64,000 bases of DNA from positions 3,224,001 to 3,288,000 of the forward strand of contig VINJ01000001.1 of NCBI GenBank assembly GCA_013376735.1, written 5' to 3'. Positions 9,089-18,034 of this stretch are shown one piece after another. The stretch is from a bacterium Scap17. Its GTDB lineage: Bacteria; Pseudomonadota; Gammaproteobacteria; Pseudomonadales; Halomonadaceae. The notes beneath the pieces are model-generated. The model made no database searches, was not told the origin of the DNA, and saw nothing but the letters and a program-made list of their open reading frames with translations. Both the position numbers and the translations under genes were made by a program. Every line of letters begins with the position of its first letter. Position 1 is the first letter of the stretch.

Positions 9089-9135
9089 CGCCATGACGCC
9101 CGAAGACAATGCCACTGTCATCGGGCGTCATGGCG
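9089..9135. terminator. Large inverted repeat downstream of the RND gene
   Basis: A 15-bp perfect stem (9089-9103 with 9121-9135) encloses a 17-base loop that can itself pair (GACA/TGTC). It lies between the RND stop and the DUF1266 start. There is no T-run on either side, so it may be a weak terminator or an RNA-stabilising 3' structure. Confidence 0.5.
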
Positions 9136-9175
9136 TGGTGGCTGCAGACAGCGCAGGCCAAGATTACCGCATTCT

Positions 9176-9203
9176 CATCACATCAGGATCATCACATCAG
9201 GAT
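9176..9203. repeat. 14-bp tandem duplication over the RND stop codon
   Basis: Two exact copies of a 14-bp unit (9176-9189 and 9190-9203) overlap the stop codon of the RND permease gene at 9197-9199, so an equivalent stop is repeated just downstream. Confidence 0.85.
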
Positions 9204-12200
9204 GTCTTCATGGACTGGTTGCTGGTCGGGATACGGAAGAAGGCGCAGTACGCCACCGGCAGCACCACCAGCGTCAGCAGGGTCGCCACGCCCAACCCGA
9301 ACACGATCACCACCGCCATGCTCGAGAAGAAGGCATCCGGGAACAGCGGAATCATGCCCAGCATGGTGGTGATGGCCGCCATCGACACCGGCCGCACACG
9401 GCTGACGGCCGCCTGCACCACCGCCTGGAAGCGATCCTCCTGCTCATCGAGCTGCACGTTGATCTCCTCCACCAGCACGATGGCGTTCTTGAGCACCATG
9501 CCGATCAGACTCAAGGTGCCGAGCAGCGCCATGAAGGTGAACGGCGCACCGAACACGATCAGACCACTGACGATACCGATCAGCGTCAGCGGCACGATGG
9601 ACCAGATGGCCAGCGCCTGACGCAGGTTGGAGAACAGCAGCACCGTGATCACGAACATGCCCAGCAGCCCCATCGGCAGCGAGGAGAACAGCGCCTGCTG
9701 AGCTTCGGATGAGGTTTCATACTCGCCGCCCCACTCCAGGTGGTAGCCCTCGGGCAGCTCGATGGCCTCGATCTTGGGACGGATACGTCCCAGCACGCTG
9801 GCGGCCGTTTCCCCGGACAGCGGCATTGGCTCGGCGTAGACCGCCAGCATGCGCTGACGATCACGACGCTTGATCAAAGGGTCACGCAGCTCTGTCTTGA
9901 GCGGCCCCATCACCGAGCCCGCCGGCACGTAGGTCTCCTGCTCATCGCTCCAGACGTTGAGACTCGCCAGGGTGTCGAGATCGAAGCGCTGACGCTCCTC
10001 ACCGCGCAGCAGAATCGGGATCAGCTCGGAGCCTTCGCGATAGACACCGACGCTCTCGCCGTCGCTGTTGATCAGCAGCGCCTGATGCAGCGAGTCACGC
10101 GTCACGCCGACACGCCGCGCCTGATCATCCAGGAATTCGGGCTCGATGCGATTGACGCGATTGCGCCATGACAGACGAATGCTGTCGGCCAGCGGCTCCT
10201 CCTCGAAGACGCGACGTACCTTGCCCGCCAGCTGACGCAGCACTGCGGGGTCTTCGCCGTAGAGACGCGCCTCGAGACTCGCCTTGGCCGATGGCCCGAC
10301 CTGCAACGCCTGCACCTTGTATTCCACTTCAGGGTACTCGGCACGCACCAGGCGTATCACCTCCTCCATGCGCGCTTCGCGACTGGCCCGGTCCCGGGTC
10401 TCGACGATCAGCTGCCCGAAGCTGGCATAGCTGTCTTCCGGCGAGTAGGTCAGCGTGAAGCGCTGGGCACCCCCGCCGGTGACGCTGGTGACATGCTTGA
10501 CCTTGTCCATCTTGAGCACCTGCTGCTCCAGGTCGGCGATACGCGCTTCCGTCGCCAGCACATCGGTGCCTTCCGGCATCCAGACATCGACGAAGAACAG
10601 CGGGGTCGAGGCATCCGGGAAGAAGGCATTCTTGACCTGTCCGAAGCTCATCACGGCCGCCACCAGCAACGCCACCGCGCCCCCCAGGGTCAGCCAGCGC
10701 AGGCGAATCGCCCAGCTCAGCAGACTGCGGAAGCCACGGAAGATGACGCCACGATAGGGGTCTTCCTCCTGATTCTCGTCCGTGTCACTGTCCTTCGTCT
10801 CCCGCGCTTCGCGGAAGAACATGTCGAAGAAGAACGGTGTCAGCGTCAGGGCGGTGATCCAGCTCAACAGCAACGAGTAGCACAGCACCCAGAACAATGA
10901 CCCGACGAACTCGCCGGTGGCATCCGGCGACAGACCGATGGGCGCGAAGGCAGTGATCGCGATCACCGTGGCCCCCAGCAGCGGCATGCGGTTCTGATTG
11001 ACGACCTCGAAGGCGGCCTGGCGCTTGGTCTTGCCACGCTTGAGACCGATCAACATGCCCTCGGTGACCACGATGGCGTTATCCACCAGCATGCCCAGCG
11101 CGATGATCAAGGCCCCCAGCGAGATTTTCTGCAGCTCGATGCCATGGATCGACATCATGACGAAGGTGCCGAGAATGGTGATCAACAGCACCAGCCCCAT
11201 CAGCACGCCACTCTTGACGCCCATGAACACCAGCAGCACCAGAATCACGATGCCGATGGCCTCGGCCAGGTTGATCAAGAAGCCGGACACCGCCTCATCC
11301 ACTACCTGGGGCTGGTGATAGACCGTGGTCAGCTCCATGCCCAACGGCATGCGCGACTCAAGCTCGCCAAGACGCTTGTCGACCAGCGCACCGACCTCGA
11401 CCACATTGACGCCAGAGGCGAACGAGATACCCAGCGACAGCGCCGTTTCACCATCGGTGTGATAGAGGCGTGACGGTGATTCGGTGTATTCGCGGCTGAC
11501 CGAGGCGATATCGCCGAGACGAATCAGGCCACCATTGCCGGGGCGCCCGACCACCAGACGCTCCAGGTCCTGCACGCTCTGGAACTCGCCACTTGGCTGC
11601 AGTTCCAGCGACAGACCGTTCTGACGGATACGCCCGGCGTCGCCGACCACGTTCTGGGCATTGAGCAGGTTGGCGAGCTGATCCGGCGAGATGTTCAGCG
11701 CCTGCATGCGATCACGATCCAGCGCGACGATGACCTGCTCGCTGCGCGCGCCGACGATGGAGACCTTCTTGACCCCCTCCACCAGCGTCAGCTCACGCTG
11801 CAGGAAGTCGGCCTGGTCCTCGAGGTCATGCGCCGAATAGCCCTTGCCGCTCAGGTTGTAGAGCAGGCCGAACACATCGCCGAAGTCGTCATTGACGATC
11901 GAGGAGCCACTGCCGGGCGGCAGGCTCGACTGGGCGTCATTGATCTTGCGGCGCAGCAGGTCCCAGTACTGCTGCATCTCGCCTTCGCGCACGCTGCTCT
12001 CGAGCTCGAGCGTGATCTGGGAAAGACCGGAGCTGTTGACCGAGCTGACGCGCTTGAGATTGGGAATCTGCTGGATCGCCTTCTCCAGCGGCAGCGTGAC
12101 TTCCTCTTCCACCTGCTTGGGCGTCGCACCCGGATACTGGGTAATCACCACCGCGTTGCGGATGGTGAACTCGGGAAATTCCAGCTGGCCGAGGCCGAAG

Positions 12201-12280
12201 AAGGAGGTCACGCCACCCACCGACAGCAGCAGCACGACCATCCAGCTGATGACCTTGTGTCTCAGGAAATAATCGACCAT
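9197..12280 (-). CDS. RND efflux transporter permease subunit
   Basis: At 1027 residues it is the usual length for inner-membrane RND pumps, with the N-terminal membrane helix (residues ~10-30), two large periplasmic loops and the paired six-helix blocks. The proton-relay segment reads LGMLVDNAIVVTEG, with a single Asp rather than the Asp-Asp of AcrB. This places it among TriC/VexF-like relatives rather than classic AcrB. It should export a small toxic compound through a tripartite channel with the adaptor encoded just upstream. ATG 12280 lies 3 bp after the adaptor stop, so the two are co-translated. No outer-membrane channel gene is adjacent, so a TolC-like partner must come from elsewhere. 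The last codons overlap a 14-bp tandem duplication. Confidence 0.93.
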   Translation of the reverse strand: MVDYFLRHKVISWMVVLLLSVGGVTSFFGLGQLEFPEFTIRNAVVITQYPGATPKQVEEEVTLPLEKAIQQIPNLKRVSSVNSSGLSQITLELESSVREGEMQQYWDLLRRKINDAQSSLPPGSGSSIVNDDFGDVFGLLYNLSGKGYSAHDLEDQADFLQRELTLVEGVKKVSIVGARSEQVIVALDRDRMQALNISPDQLANLLNAQNVVGDAGRIRQNGLSLELQPSGEFQSVQDLERLVVGRPGNGGLIRLGDIASVSREYTESPSRLYHTDGETALSLGISFASGVNVVEVGALVDKRLGELESRMPLGMELTTVYHQPQVVDEAVSGFLINLAEAIGIVILVLLVFMGVKSGVLMGLVLLITILGTFVMMSIHGIELQKISLGALIIALGMLVDNAIVVTEGMLIGLKRGKTKRQAAFEVVNQNRMPLLGATVIAITAFAPIGLSPDATGEFVGSLFWVLCYSLLLSWITALTLTPFFFDMFFREARETKDSDTDENQEEDPYRGVIFRGFRSLLSWAIRLRWLTLGGAVALLVAAVMSFGQVKNAFFPDASTPLFFVDVWMPEGTDVLATEARIADLEQQVLKMDKVKHVTSVTGGGAQRFTLTYSPEDSYASFGQLIVETRDRASREARMEEVIRLVRAEYPEVEYKVQALQVGPSAKASLEARLYGEDPAVLRQLAGKVRRVFEEEPLADSIRLSWRNRVNRIEPEFLDDQARRVGVTRDSLHQALLINSDGESVGVYREGSELIPILLRGEERQRFDLDTLASLNVWSDEQETYVPAGSVMGPLKTELRDPLIKRRDRQRMLAVYAEPMPLSGETAASVLGRIRPKIEAIELPEGYHLEWGGEYETSSEAQQALFSSLPMGLLGMFVITVLLFSNLRQALAIWSIVPLTLIGIVSGLIVFGAPFTFMALLGTLSLIGMVLKNAIVLVEEINVQLDEQEDRFQAVVQAAVSRVRPVSMAAITTMLGMIPLFPDAFFSSMAVVIVFGLGVATLLTLVVLPVAYCAFFRIPTSNQSMKTS

Positions 12281-12283
12281 GGA

Positions 12284-13552
12284 TCAGAGCCCCGCTTCCT
12301 TGACCCAGGGACGCACAGGCTCCCCGGCTTCCATGCGACTGGCGCCCGCCGTGACCAGACGGTCACCGGCACTCAGTTCTCCCGTGATCACCAGTCCTTC
12401 GCCGGTAGCCTGCAGTACCGTGACCGGCACGGCCTCGACGGTGCCCTGGGAGCTGACTTCCTGCTGCCTGCCCTCGCGCTTGCCCTCATTCCTGCCGTCG
12501 TCTGAGCCGGTGTCCGTGGTGGCGTCATTGTTGATTGATGCGCTCGCCTGGGCGTCACCGTCCTTGGGCACATAGCGCCACACCACGGCCTGGTTCGGGC
12601 TTTCCTCCTGAGTGACCACCGCCTCGACCGGCACGCGCCACTGGCCCTGGGTCGCCGCCGTCAGCTGCTGCATGTCCAGCTCCACGGTGGCGCTCATGCC
12701 TGACAGCACGGTGATGTCCTGCGGCTCCGGCAGCGTCAGGGTGACTTCATAGCTCAGCGAGCCCTCGCTGGCGCTGGTGTCGTGCTCCTTGTAACGGGCC
12801 GGATAGCGCGACTCGCCACTGCCGAAGCGCACCCAGGCCAGGGCGGCATCCTCAAGGCGCCCGGCCTCGGCACGCTCACGATCGATGGCGCGCACCTGGC
12901 GCTCCGGCATGTTGAAGATCACATCGATCTGCCCCGGCTGCTGCAGCACGGCGATGGTTTCCTGGGCGGCGACCACCTGATAGTTGTCCACCGGCACGCG
13001 CGCGATCACCCCGTCATAGGGCGCCTTGAGATAGGTGTAGCTGAGCTGGTCCTGCGCCTGGGAATACTGGGCCTGCGCAGACTGGAATTCGGCCTGCGCC
13101 TCATCGAAGCGTGCCCGACTGATGGCGCCCTTCTCCACCGAATACTTCATGCGCTTGTAGGTCGCCTGCGCCAGATTGAAGCTGGAACGGGCATTGTTGA
13201 GCTCGCTTCTGGCGTCGCGATCATCCAGACGGGCGATCAACTCGCCCTTCTCGACCTCCTGGCCGGCCTGGACCTTGAGTTCGCGCAGCTCACCGCCGAT
13301 GCGAAACGACAGGTTGGAGCGCTCCGAGGCCTCGACCACACCGGGATAGCGCTGGATGACCCCGCCGCCTTCATCCGACAACGACAGCAACTTGACCGGA
13401 TGCACCTTCTGCTTCTCCAGCGGCGCCTCGGCCTCGCTGCAGGCCGCAAGCCCGAGGGCCAGCAGGAGTCCGGCGAACAGCTGAAGGACGCGGCCTCCCC
13501 GCCAGGCGAAAGGAGTACGCAGGTGTGGCTTGGCACCAGGTCGAAGTTTCAT
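12284..13552 (-). CDS. RND efflux periplasmic adaptor lipoprotein (membrane fusion protein)
   Basis: The 422-residue protein has a lipoprotein signal with lipobox LAAC (Cys38). It then has the usual adaptor order: a split biotinyl-lipoyl domain (IRFGGELRELKVQAGQEV-type region, about residues 75-110), a helical hairpin, and beta-barrel and membrane-proximal domains. It links the RND pump to an outer-membrane channel. A Ser/Thr/Asp/Arg-rich insertion of about 50 residues near the C-terminus (residues ~325-375, DGDAQASASINNDATTDTGSD-like) is unusual and probably a flexible loop. ATG 13552 is chosen for the lipoprotein signal and an AAGGG site; longer in-frame ORFs lack both. The gene lies between the TetR gene and the permease gene in one operon. 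Confidence 0.92.
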   Translation of the reverse strand: MKLRPGAKPHLRTPFAWRGGRVLQLFAGLLLALGLAACSEAEAPLEKQKVHPVKLLSLSDEGGGVIQRYPGVVEASERSNLSFRIGGELRELKVQAGQEVEKGELIARLDDRDARSELNNARSSFNLAQATYKRMKYSVEKGAISRARFDEAQAEFQSAQAQYSQAQDQLSYTYLKAPYDGVIARVPVDNYQVVAAQETIAVLQQPGQIDVIFNMPERQVRAIDRERAEAGRLEDAALAWVRFGSGESRYPARYKEHDTSASEGSLSYEVTLTLPEPQDITVLSGMSATVELDMQQLTAATQGQWRVPVEAVVTQEESPNQAVVWRYVPKDGDAQASASINNDATTDTGSDDGRNEGKREGRQQEVSSQGTVEAVPVTVLQATGEGLVITGELSAGDRLVTAGASRMEAGEPVRPWVKEAGL

Positions 13553-13635
13553 CAGCGGGCCCTTGAATCGTTGGAATGGAATGTCACAAGCGAAATCTGT
13601 CATCTGTCCGGCATGCGCTGAGGGGTTGGCTGCCC

Positions 13636-14262
13636 TCACTGGCGAAGCGCGATCGCGTCCCAGGCCATCTCGAAGGCCTGGTCGAAGCTGTCACCACTGA
13701 TGGCTGGCACCTGGCAACCGGAGCCCTGCAGCAGGCTGTAGATCGACCGAAACATGAACACCTCGATGAGGGCGAGATCGATCTGCTTGAGAATGCCGGT
13801 CTGCTGGCCCAGCGCGAAGGCGTCCAGCAAGGGCGCGGCGCGCTCCTGATTGGCCACCCTCAGGGCATCCTGCATATGGGAAGAGTGCAGAAACTGATCG
13901 TGAAAGCGGAACAACGCGGGCTGATGGCGCCCCAACGCCACCAGGGCATTCCATACCCGACACAGTGCCGATTTCAGCTGCTGGGCGTCCGGGGGCAGCG
14001 TTGACGGCTCGTCCTCGAGCACCTCTACAGGCTCGGCCTCGAAGGCCTCGATGGCGACCGCGATGATGCGACGGCTGACCTCACGAAAGGTCGCCTCCAG
14101 CAGGTCATCCTTGTCACGGTAGTAGAGATAGAGCGTGCCGGGCGACATGCCGGCGGCACGCGCGATGCGCGCCACGGAGGTCACGGCAAAACCATGCTCG
14201 GCCACCTCATGCAGCGTGGCTTCCAGCAACGCCTGCTGCTTGTGTTCATCACGATGACGCAT
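13636..14262 (-). CDS. TetR-family regulator of the RND operon
   Basis: The 208-residue protein has an N-terminal helix-turn-helix typical of TetR/AcrR repressors (residues ~10-55, including VTSVARIARAAGMSPGTLYLYYRDKDDL). A helical ligand-binding domain follows, with a C-terminal block resembling the TetR_C domain of NalD/VexR-like pump regulators. It is the first gene of a tetR-adaptor-pump operon, 83 bp ahead of the adaptor. The start at 14262 is supported by an AGAGGT site. A perfect 26-bp palindrome 55 bp upstream is the likely operator, so the regulator would repress both itself and the pump until a pump substrate binds. The ligand is unknown. Confidence 0.92.
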   Translation of the reverse strand: MRHRDEHKQQALLEATLHEVAEHGFAVTSVARIARAAGMSPGTLYLYYRDKDDLLEATFREVSRRIIAVAIEAFEAEPVEVLEDEPSTLPPDAQQLKSALCRVWNALVALGRHQPALFRFHDQFLHSSHMQDALRVANQERAAPLLDAFALGQQTGILKQIDLALIEVFMFRSIYSLLQGSGCQVPAISGDSFDQAFEMAWDAIALRQ

Positions 14263-14316
14263 GGCCCGTCTACCTCTGGTCTAGTCTGTCTGTTCTTATC
14301 TCGAGCGAATCTCCAC

Positions 14317-14342
14317 AAAATAAATGAACGTTCATTTATTTT
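14317..14342. promoter_or_regulatory. 26-bp perfect palindrome, probable TetR operator
   Basis: The two 13-base halves (14317-14329 and 14330-14342) are exact reverse complements, centred on aaCGtt, with an AT-rich core containing ATGAACGTTCAT. TetR/AcrR-family operators often take this form. It is upstream of the TetR-family gene and overlaps where its promoter should be. Size, symmetry and position make this a strong candidate. Confidence 0.82.
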
Positions 14343-14470
14343 CAACCAGACATTGCGTACCTGAGTGCACGCCCGCGCCTTGGCCATGCAAGCCAGCTCA
14401 TGCAAACCAGCTCATGCAACAGATCAAACCGTGACTTAGGGGCAAAGGCGTCAAATACAAGGCCAGTGAA

Positions 14471-14526
14471 TGCCTGAATCGAAATGCCTGAATCGAAATG
14501 CCTGAATCGAAATGCCTGGCTCGAAA
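14471..14526. repeat. Four tandem 14-bp units
   Basis: Three exact copies of TGCCTGAATCGAAA at 14471, 14485 and 14499 are followed by a fourth with two changes at 14513. The array is intergenic, between the TetR operator and the ycgN 3' end. It is not a CRISPR: there are no spacers. Confidence 0.9.
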
Positions 14527-14537
14527 TTTCAGGTACG

Positions 14538-14565
14538 GAATGCCAGATACAGAATGCCAGATACA
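14538..14565. repeat. Two tandem 14-bp units
   Basis: Two exact copies of GAATGCCAGATACA (14538 and 14552) directly follow the previous array with only 11 bases between. They have the same 14-bp period but a different unit, suggesting related slippage events. Confidence 0.85.
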
Positions 14566-14596
14566 AGAAAGCGCAGCTCATCGAGCTGCGCTTTCT
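14566..14596 (-). terminator. Terminator of the rnd-ycgL-ycgN group
   Basis: A 14-bp perfect stem (14566-14579 with 14583-14596) has a three-base loop. It lies 41 bp past the ycgN stop in the minus direction and is followed by TTGTAT on that strand. Confidence 0.75.
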
Positions 14597-14637
14597 AAGG
14601 CATCCACCTGCAATCTGACACGCGCCCGCGGCGCGCT

Positions 14638-15117
14638 TCAGCTCTCGGGGTCTATGATCGCGATGATGTGGTCTTCCAGGTCCTGCTGGCGCACAGACAC
14701 CTCGGAGACGGCAAAGCGTGACACCGAGAACCCGGCGCGCTTGACGCTCCTGGCATCGCCGGTCAACAGCGGGTGCCATTCGGGCAGCTCACGGCCTTCA
14801 TTCAGGCGACGATAGCCGCAGGTTTCCGGCAGCCAGCGCAGCTTGCCCACCGTCTCGACATCCAGCGGAATGCAGCCCGGCACGCGCGTGGCGCGATTGG
14901 GATAATCGCGGCAACTGACCTTGCGCACATCCAGCAGGCGACAGGCGACATCGAGTACCGCGATATCGCCACTGTCTTCATCCTCGAACTTGAGCAGGCA
15001 GCATTGGCCACAACCATCGCACAACGCCTCCCACTCGGCGGTATTCAGCTCCGAGAGTGCGTGGCGCTCCCAGAAACGCTCACGCTTTCCGCCGTCAGGC
15101 TGCGGAACATCGCTCAT
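14638..15117 (-). CDS. ycgN: YcgN family (UPF0260) cysteine-cluster protein
   Basis: The 159-residue protein belongs to the YkgJ/YcgN cysteine-cluster superfamily. The cluster CDGCGQCC at residues ~33-40, and further cysteines in VACRLLDVRKVSCRDYPNR and GCIPLD, are consistent with binding zinc or an iron-sulfur cluster. A proline-directed GWLPETCGYRR-like block follows, as in E. coli YcgN. The function is not established. ATG 15117 has a good AGGAG site. The gene follows ycgL and rnd in the same direction, the neighbourhood seen in Pseudomonas and related genera. Confidence 0.92.
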   Translation of the reverse strand: MSDVPQPDGGKRERFWERHALSELNTAEWEALCDGCGQCCLLKFEDEDSGDIAVLDVACRLLDVRKVSCRDYPNRATRVPGCIPLDVETVGKLRWLPETCGYRRLNEGRELPEWHPLLTGDARSVKRAGFSVSRFAVSEVSVRQQDLEDHIIAIIDPES

Positions 15118-15186
15118 CTTGCTCTCCTCGCCCTGCCGGGCAGCAGGGTCGTTTCATCAGTACGGTCTTGTCTGCCGGACAGGGCG

Positions 15187-15483
15187 TCAGTAATGCGTTT
15201 CCGGCGGCGTCACGCCAATCTCCTTGAGGAGATTTTCCTTGGCCGGCGGCATCTGCAGATAGAAGCCCTGCTCGCGAATCTTCTCGAGCACCGTGGTGCT
15301 GGCAACGCGCGCCAGCGGCTTGTCGGCACGAATCAGCAGTGTCATCAAAGGGGTCGGCGTGCCGAAGATGCCCAGCAGGGATTCCGGCACATCCTCGAGT
15401 CCGCGCGCCTTCTCGACGTAGAGGTACATCTCGTCCTTCTTGGCGCTCTTGTAGATCTCGCAGATCATCTTGTCGTCTGTCAT
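15187..15483 (-). CDS. ycgL: YcgL domain protein
   Basis: A 98-residue member of the small YcgL family, recognised from ICEIYKSAKKDEMYLYVEK, GRGLEDVPESLL and the C-terminal GFYLQMPP block. The family fold is known but not a firm function. ATG 15483 (MTDDKMICEIYKS) matches the family start, while the longer in-frame ORF adds an unconserved stretch. It lies 69 bp before ycgN and 191 bp after rnd and is probably co-transcribed with ycgN. Confidence 0.9.
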   Translation of the reverse strand: MTDDKMICEIYKSAKKDEMYLYVEKARGLEDVPESLLGIFGTPTPLMTLLIRADKPLARVASTTVLEKIREQGFYLQMPPAKENLLKEIGVTPPETHY

Positions 15484-15674
15484 CGGGCTACCCATCATCT
15501 TGCAGCGCTTGCGCGCATCAGCGAGCTCTGGCGTCACGGGCATGACCCGAGAGCTCACTATCGGTTTCTGGCCTGTGTTTTTAACCTGTGCGTCTGACCT
15601 GTGTTGCTGGCAGACCAGGCTGCGCGAACCTTGCGCATGCCCCTTTGCAGTCTGGCCCGCAGAAGCGGCGTGCG

Positions 15675-16856
15675 TCAGCTCTCGAGCGCCTTGGCCAGGC
15701 GCGCGGCCAGCAGCTCACCGCGCCAGCCCTGCGGCAAGGGCAGCGGCTCGCCCTCATAATCGGCGATCACCAGCGCTTCCATGTCACGGCGCTTGCCGAG
15801 AATCTCCGGCTTGAGCTGCGTCTCCTCGGCCACAGCATTGACCTCCCGCTTGAGGCGCTTCATGCAGTTCTTCCACTCCGGCGCCAACGGCGACGGCGGC
15901 ACGCGCGGCAGCTGACTGTCATCGATCATGGCCACGTCCTTGAGCAGCGTCAGCACGGTGTCCCCGTGGCGCTTGATCTGCGGCGGATGCATGCCATCGA
16001 CCTTGGCCAGCTCGAAGCGATTGGTCGGCAGTCGCTCGCAGATACCGAACAGCTGCGCATCGGCCAGCAGGCGTGACCGCGGCACGTCGCGCAGACGAAT
16101 CTGCTCCTCGCGCCAGTCGCACAGCACCTGCCAGGCGGCCAGGCCACGCGGCGAGAGCTTCCACAGGCTGCGATGACGCTTCCAGTACTCCGGGTCCGGC
16201 GTGGCACCGCCGCTGCTGCCCGGGTCCCGGCAGTCCTCTTCAAGCCAGGCCATGCGGTCCAGCTCGAGCAACGCATCGCGCTGCTCGGACCACACCTGCG
16301 GCAGGAACAGCACGTCCAGCGCGGCGTAATCGCACTGCGCCTGACTCAAGGGGCGTTTGAGCCAGTTGGAACGCGTCTCTTCCTTGGGCACCGTGACACC
16401 CACCACACGCTCGACCAGACGCTGATAGCCCATCGAGGCTTCGCCGCCGGTCAGACCTTCGGCGATCTGGGTATCGATCAGCGGCGTCGGCGCCACGCCC
16501 GCCCAGCGCAGGAAGACTTCCATGTCCTCGCCGCAGGCGTGCAGCAGCTTGAGCGGGCCCTCTGCCCCCAACAGACGCTTGAGCGCCTCGCTGGCCGGCA
16601 CCACGGTGGGGTCGATCAGGAAGATGCGCGGCGTCTTGCCGTCCGCACCGGGCAGCTCGCCGTCATGGGCAGCCATCAGCTGCACCAGTGCCGGAATCGG
16701 GAAGAAGGTCGACTCGCGGATGAATTCGGTGTCCAACGCCAGCCAATCGGCGCCTTCCAGTTCTGCACAGGCAGCGGCCAGCGCCTCGGGGGTCTCGACC
16801 CAAACGGCCTCGAAATCGAGTTCTGACAGCAGTGCGGTGGCGGGTTGATCACTCAT
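15675..16856 (-). CDS. rnd: Ribonuclease D
   Basis: A 393-residue 3'-5' exoribonuclease that trims tRNA and other stable RNA 3' ends. The DEDD exonuclease domain occupies about residues 15-190, with Exo I DTEFIRE, an Exo II HACGEDMEVF region and a Tyr/Asp Exo III block (CDYAALDVLFLPQVW). HRDC-type helical domains follow (about 215-380). ATG 16856 is chosen because conserved sequence begins there; the upstream ORF extension runs through a hairpin. It is the first gene of an rnd-ycgL-ycgN run. Confidence 0.94.
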   Translation of the reverse strand: MSDQPATALLSELDFEAVWVETPEALAAACAELEGADWLALDTEFIRESTFFPIPALVQLMAAHDGELPGADGKTPRIFLIDPTVVPASEALKRLLGAEGPLKLLHACGEDMEVFLRWAGVAPTPLIDTQIAEGLTGGEASMGYQRLVERVVGVTVPKEETRSNWLKRPLSQAQCDYAALDVLFLPQVWSEQRDALLELDRMAWLEEDCRDPGSSGGATPDPEYWKRHRSLWKLSPRGLAAWQVLCDWREEQIRLRDVPRSRLLADAQLFGICERLPTNRFELAKVDGMHPPQIKRHGDTVLTLLKDVAMIDDSQLPRVPPSPLAPEWKNCMKRLKREVNAVAEETQLKPEILGKRRDMEALVIADYEGEPLPLPQGWRGELLAARLAKALES

Positions 16857-16946
16857 CAGCAAGGAAATCTCGTGGTGACAGGCTTGCCCGGGCAAGCGGG
16901 GATTGAAGGTGACGGGCACTCGCCAGACACCGGGCGGTAAACGACC

Positions 16947-16979
16947 GCGGGCGTGGTGGTTCCTGACCACCACGCCCGC
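16947..16979. terminator. Hairpin between recR and rnd
   Basis: A 14-bp perfect stem (16947-16960 with 16966-16979) has a five-base loop. It lies 90 bp upstream of rnd and 97 bp past the recR stop. It could be a second terminator for the dnaX-recR operon or a 5' leader structure of rnd. Confidence 0.55.
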
Positions 16980-17040
16980 AGACGTGCTGCTGTAGTTGCT
17001 TTGATACCGAAGCTGCCTTTTGCAGAAGCTGCCTCGACAT

Positions 17041-17073
17041 CGATGCCGGTGCCGAGCATCGGCACCGGCATCG
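17041..17073 (-). terminator. Hairpin immediately after recR
   Basis: A 15-bp perfect stem (17041-17055 with 17059-17073) has a three-base loop. It begins three bases past the recR stop on the minus strand. No U-run follows, so it may terminate inefficiently or protect the 3' end of the transcript. Confidence 0.65.
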
Positions 17074-17075
17074 CA

Positions 17076-17702
17076 TCAGATCTCGCCGAGGGTGAAGGGC
17101 AGACGGCCGCTGAAGGCACGACTGAGCGTGCCGCCATCGACGTATTCCAGCTCGCCGCCCATCGGCACGCCATAGGCCAGACGCGTCAGCTTGAGCGGCT
17201 GCCCACCGTGTTGCACATCGCGAAGCTGCTCGGCGATGTAGTGTGCGGTAGCCTCGCCCTCGACCGTCGGGTTGGTGGCCAGCACCAGCTCCTCGATCTG
17301 GCTTTCTCGGACGCGGGTCTCCAGCGCATCCAGCCCGATATCCTCGGGCCCGATGCCATCCAGCGGCGACAGATGGCCGTGCAGCACGAAGTAGCGCCCC
17401 ACATAGCCACCCGCGCCCTCGATGGCGAGCTGGTCGGCGGGCGATTCCACCACGCACAGCACGCGCTCATCACGCCGCGGACTCAGGCACAGCTGACAGA
17501 CCTCCTCCTCTGTCAGCGTGCGGCAGCGCGCGCAATAGCCGACGCGCTCCAGCGCCTCGCCCAGCACGCCGACCAGACGATCGGCACCCATGCGATCACG
17601 CTCCAGCAGATGCAGCGCCATGCGCTGTGCCGTTCGCGGGCCAACGCCCGGCAGCACGCGCAAGGCATCCAGCAACTGATCTACCAGCGGCGAAAACCCC
17701 AT
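17076..17702 (-). CDS. recR: Recombination protein RecR
   Basis: The 208-residue protein acts with RecF and RecO to load RecA at single-strand gaps. It has the helix-hairpin-helix near residues 8-35 ([20 protein letters not shown]), the four-cysteine zinc finger (CARC and CQLC, about residues 57-72) and the Toprim domain (about 80-175) with its acidic residues. The length is typical. ATG 17702 overlaps the ybaB stop by one base, so the two are translationally coupled, in the widespread order dnaX-ybaB-recR. Confidence 0.97.
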   Translation of the reverse strand: MGFSPLVDQLLDALRVLPGVGPRTAQRMALHLLERDRMGADRLVGVLGEALERVGYCARCRTLTEEEVCQLCLSPRRDERVLCVVESPADQLAIEGAGGYVGRYFVLHGHLSPLDGIGPEDIGLDALETRVRESQIEELVLATNPTVEGEATAHYIAEQLRDVQHGGQPLKLTRLAYGVPMGGELEYVDGGTLSRAFSGRLPFTLGEI

Positions 17703-18034
17703 CAGAACGGCATCTTGAAGCCGGCCGGAAGGTTCAAGCCAGCAGTCGCCTCTTCCATCTGCTTCTTGGAATTGACTTCGACCTTGCGCACCGCGTCATT
17801 GACGGCGGCCGCCAGCAGATCTTCCAGCAGCTCCTTGTCTTCTTCCATCAGGCTCGGATCGATCTCGACGCGCGCGACGTCATGACGACCATTCATGGTG
17901 ACCTTGACCATGCCCGCGCCGGATTCGCCCTGGACTTCCGCCTTGGCGGCTTCTTCCTGGACCTTCTGCATGCGCTCCTGCATTTCCTGCGCCTGCTTCA
18001 TGATGTTACCCATACCGCCTTTTCCACCGAACAT
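17702..18034 (-). CDS. ybaB: YbaB/EbfC nucleoid-associated protein
   Basis: A 110-residue YbaB/EbfC-family DNA-binding protein that forms small dimers and coats DNA. It starts with the family's [19 protein letters not shown]-type N-terminus, continues with a coiled helix and a beta hairpin ([13 protein letters not shown]), and ends with a glycine/proline tail. It lies between dnaX (180 bp upstream) and recR (one-base overlap), its standard location, suggesting a role linked to replication or repair. Confidence 0.97.
   Translation of the reverse strand: MFGGKGGMGNIMKQAQEMQERMQKVQEEAAKAEVQGESGAGMVKVTMNGRHDVARVEIDPSLMEEDKELLEDLLAAAVNDAVRKVEVNSKKQMEEATAGLNLPAGFKMPF

Noticed and set aside
14471-14565. 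CRISPR array
   Set aside because: Units are contiguous without spacers and no cas genes are nearby.
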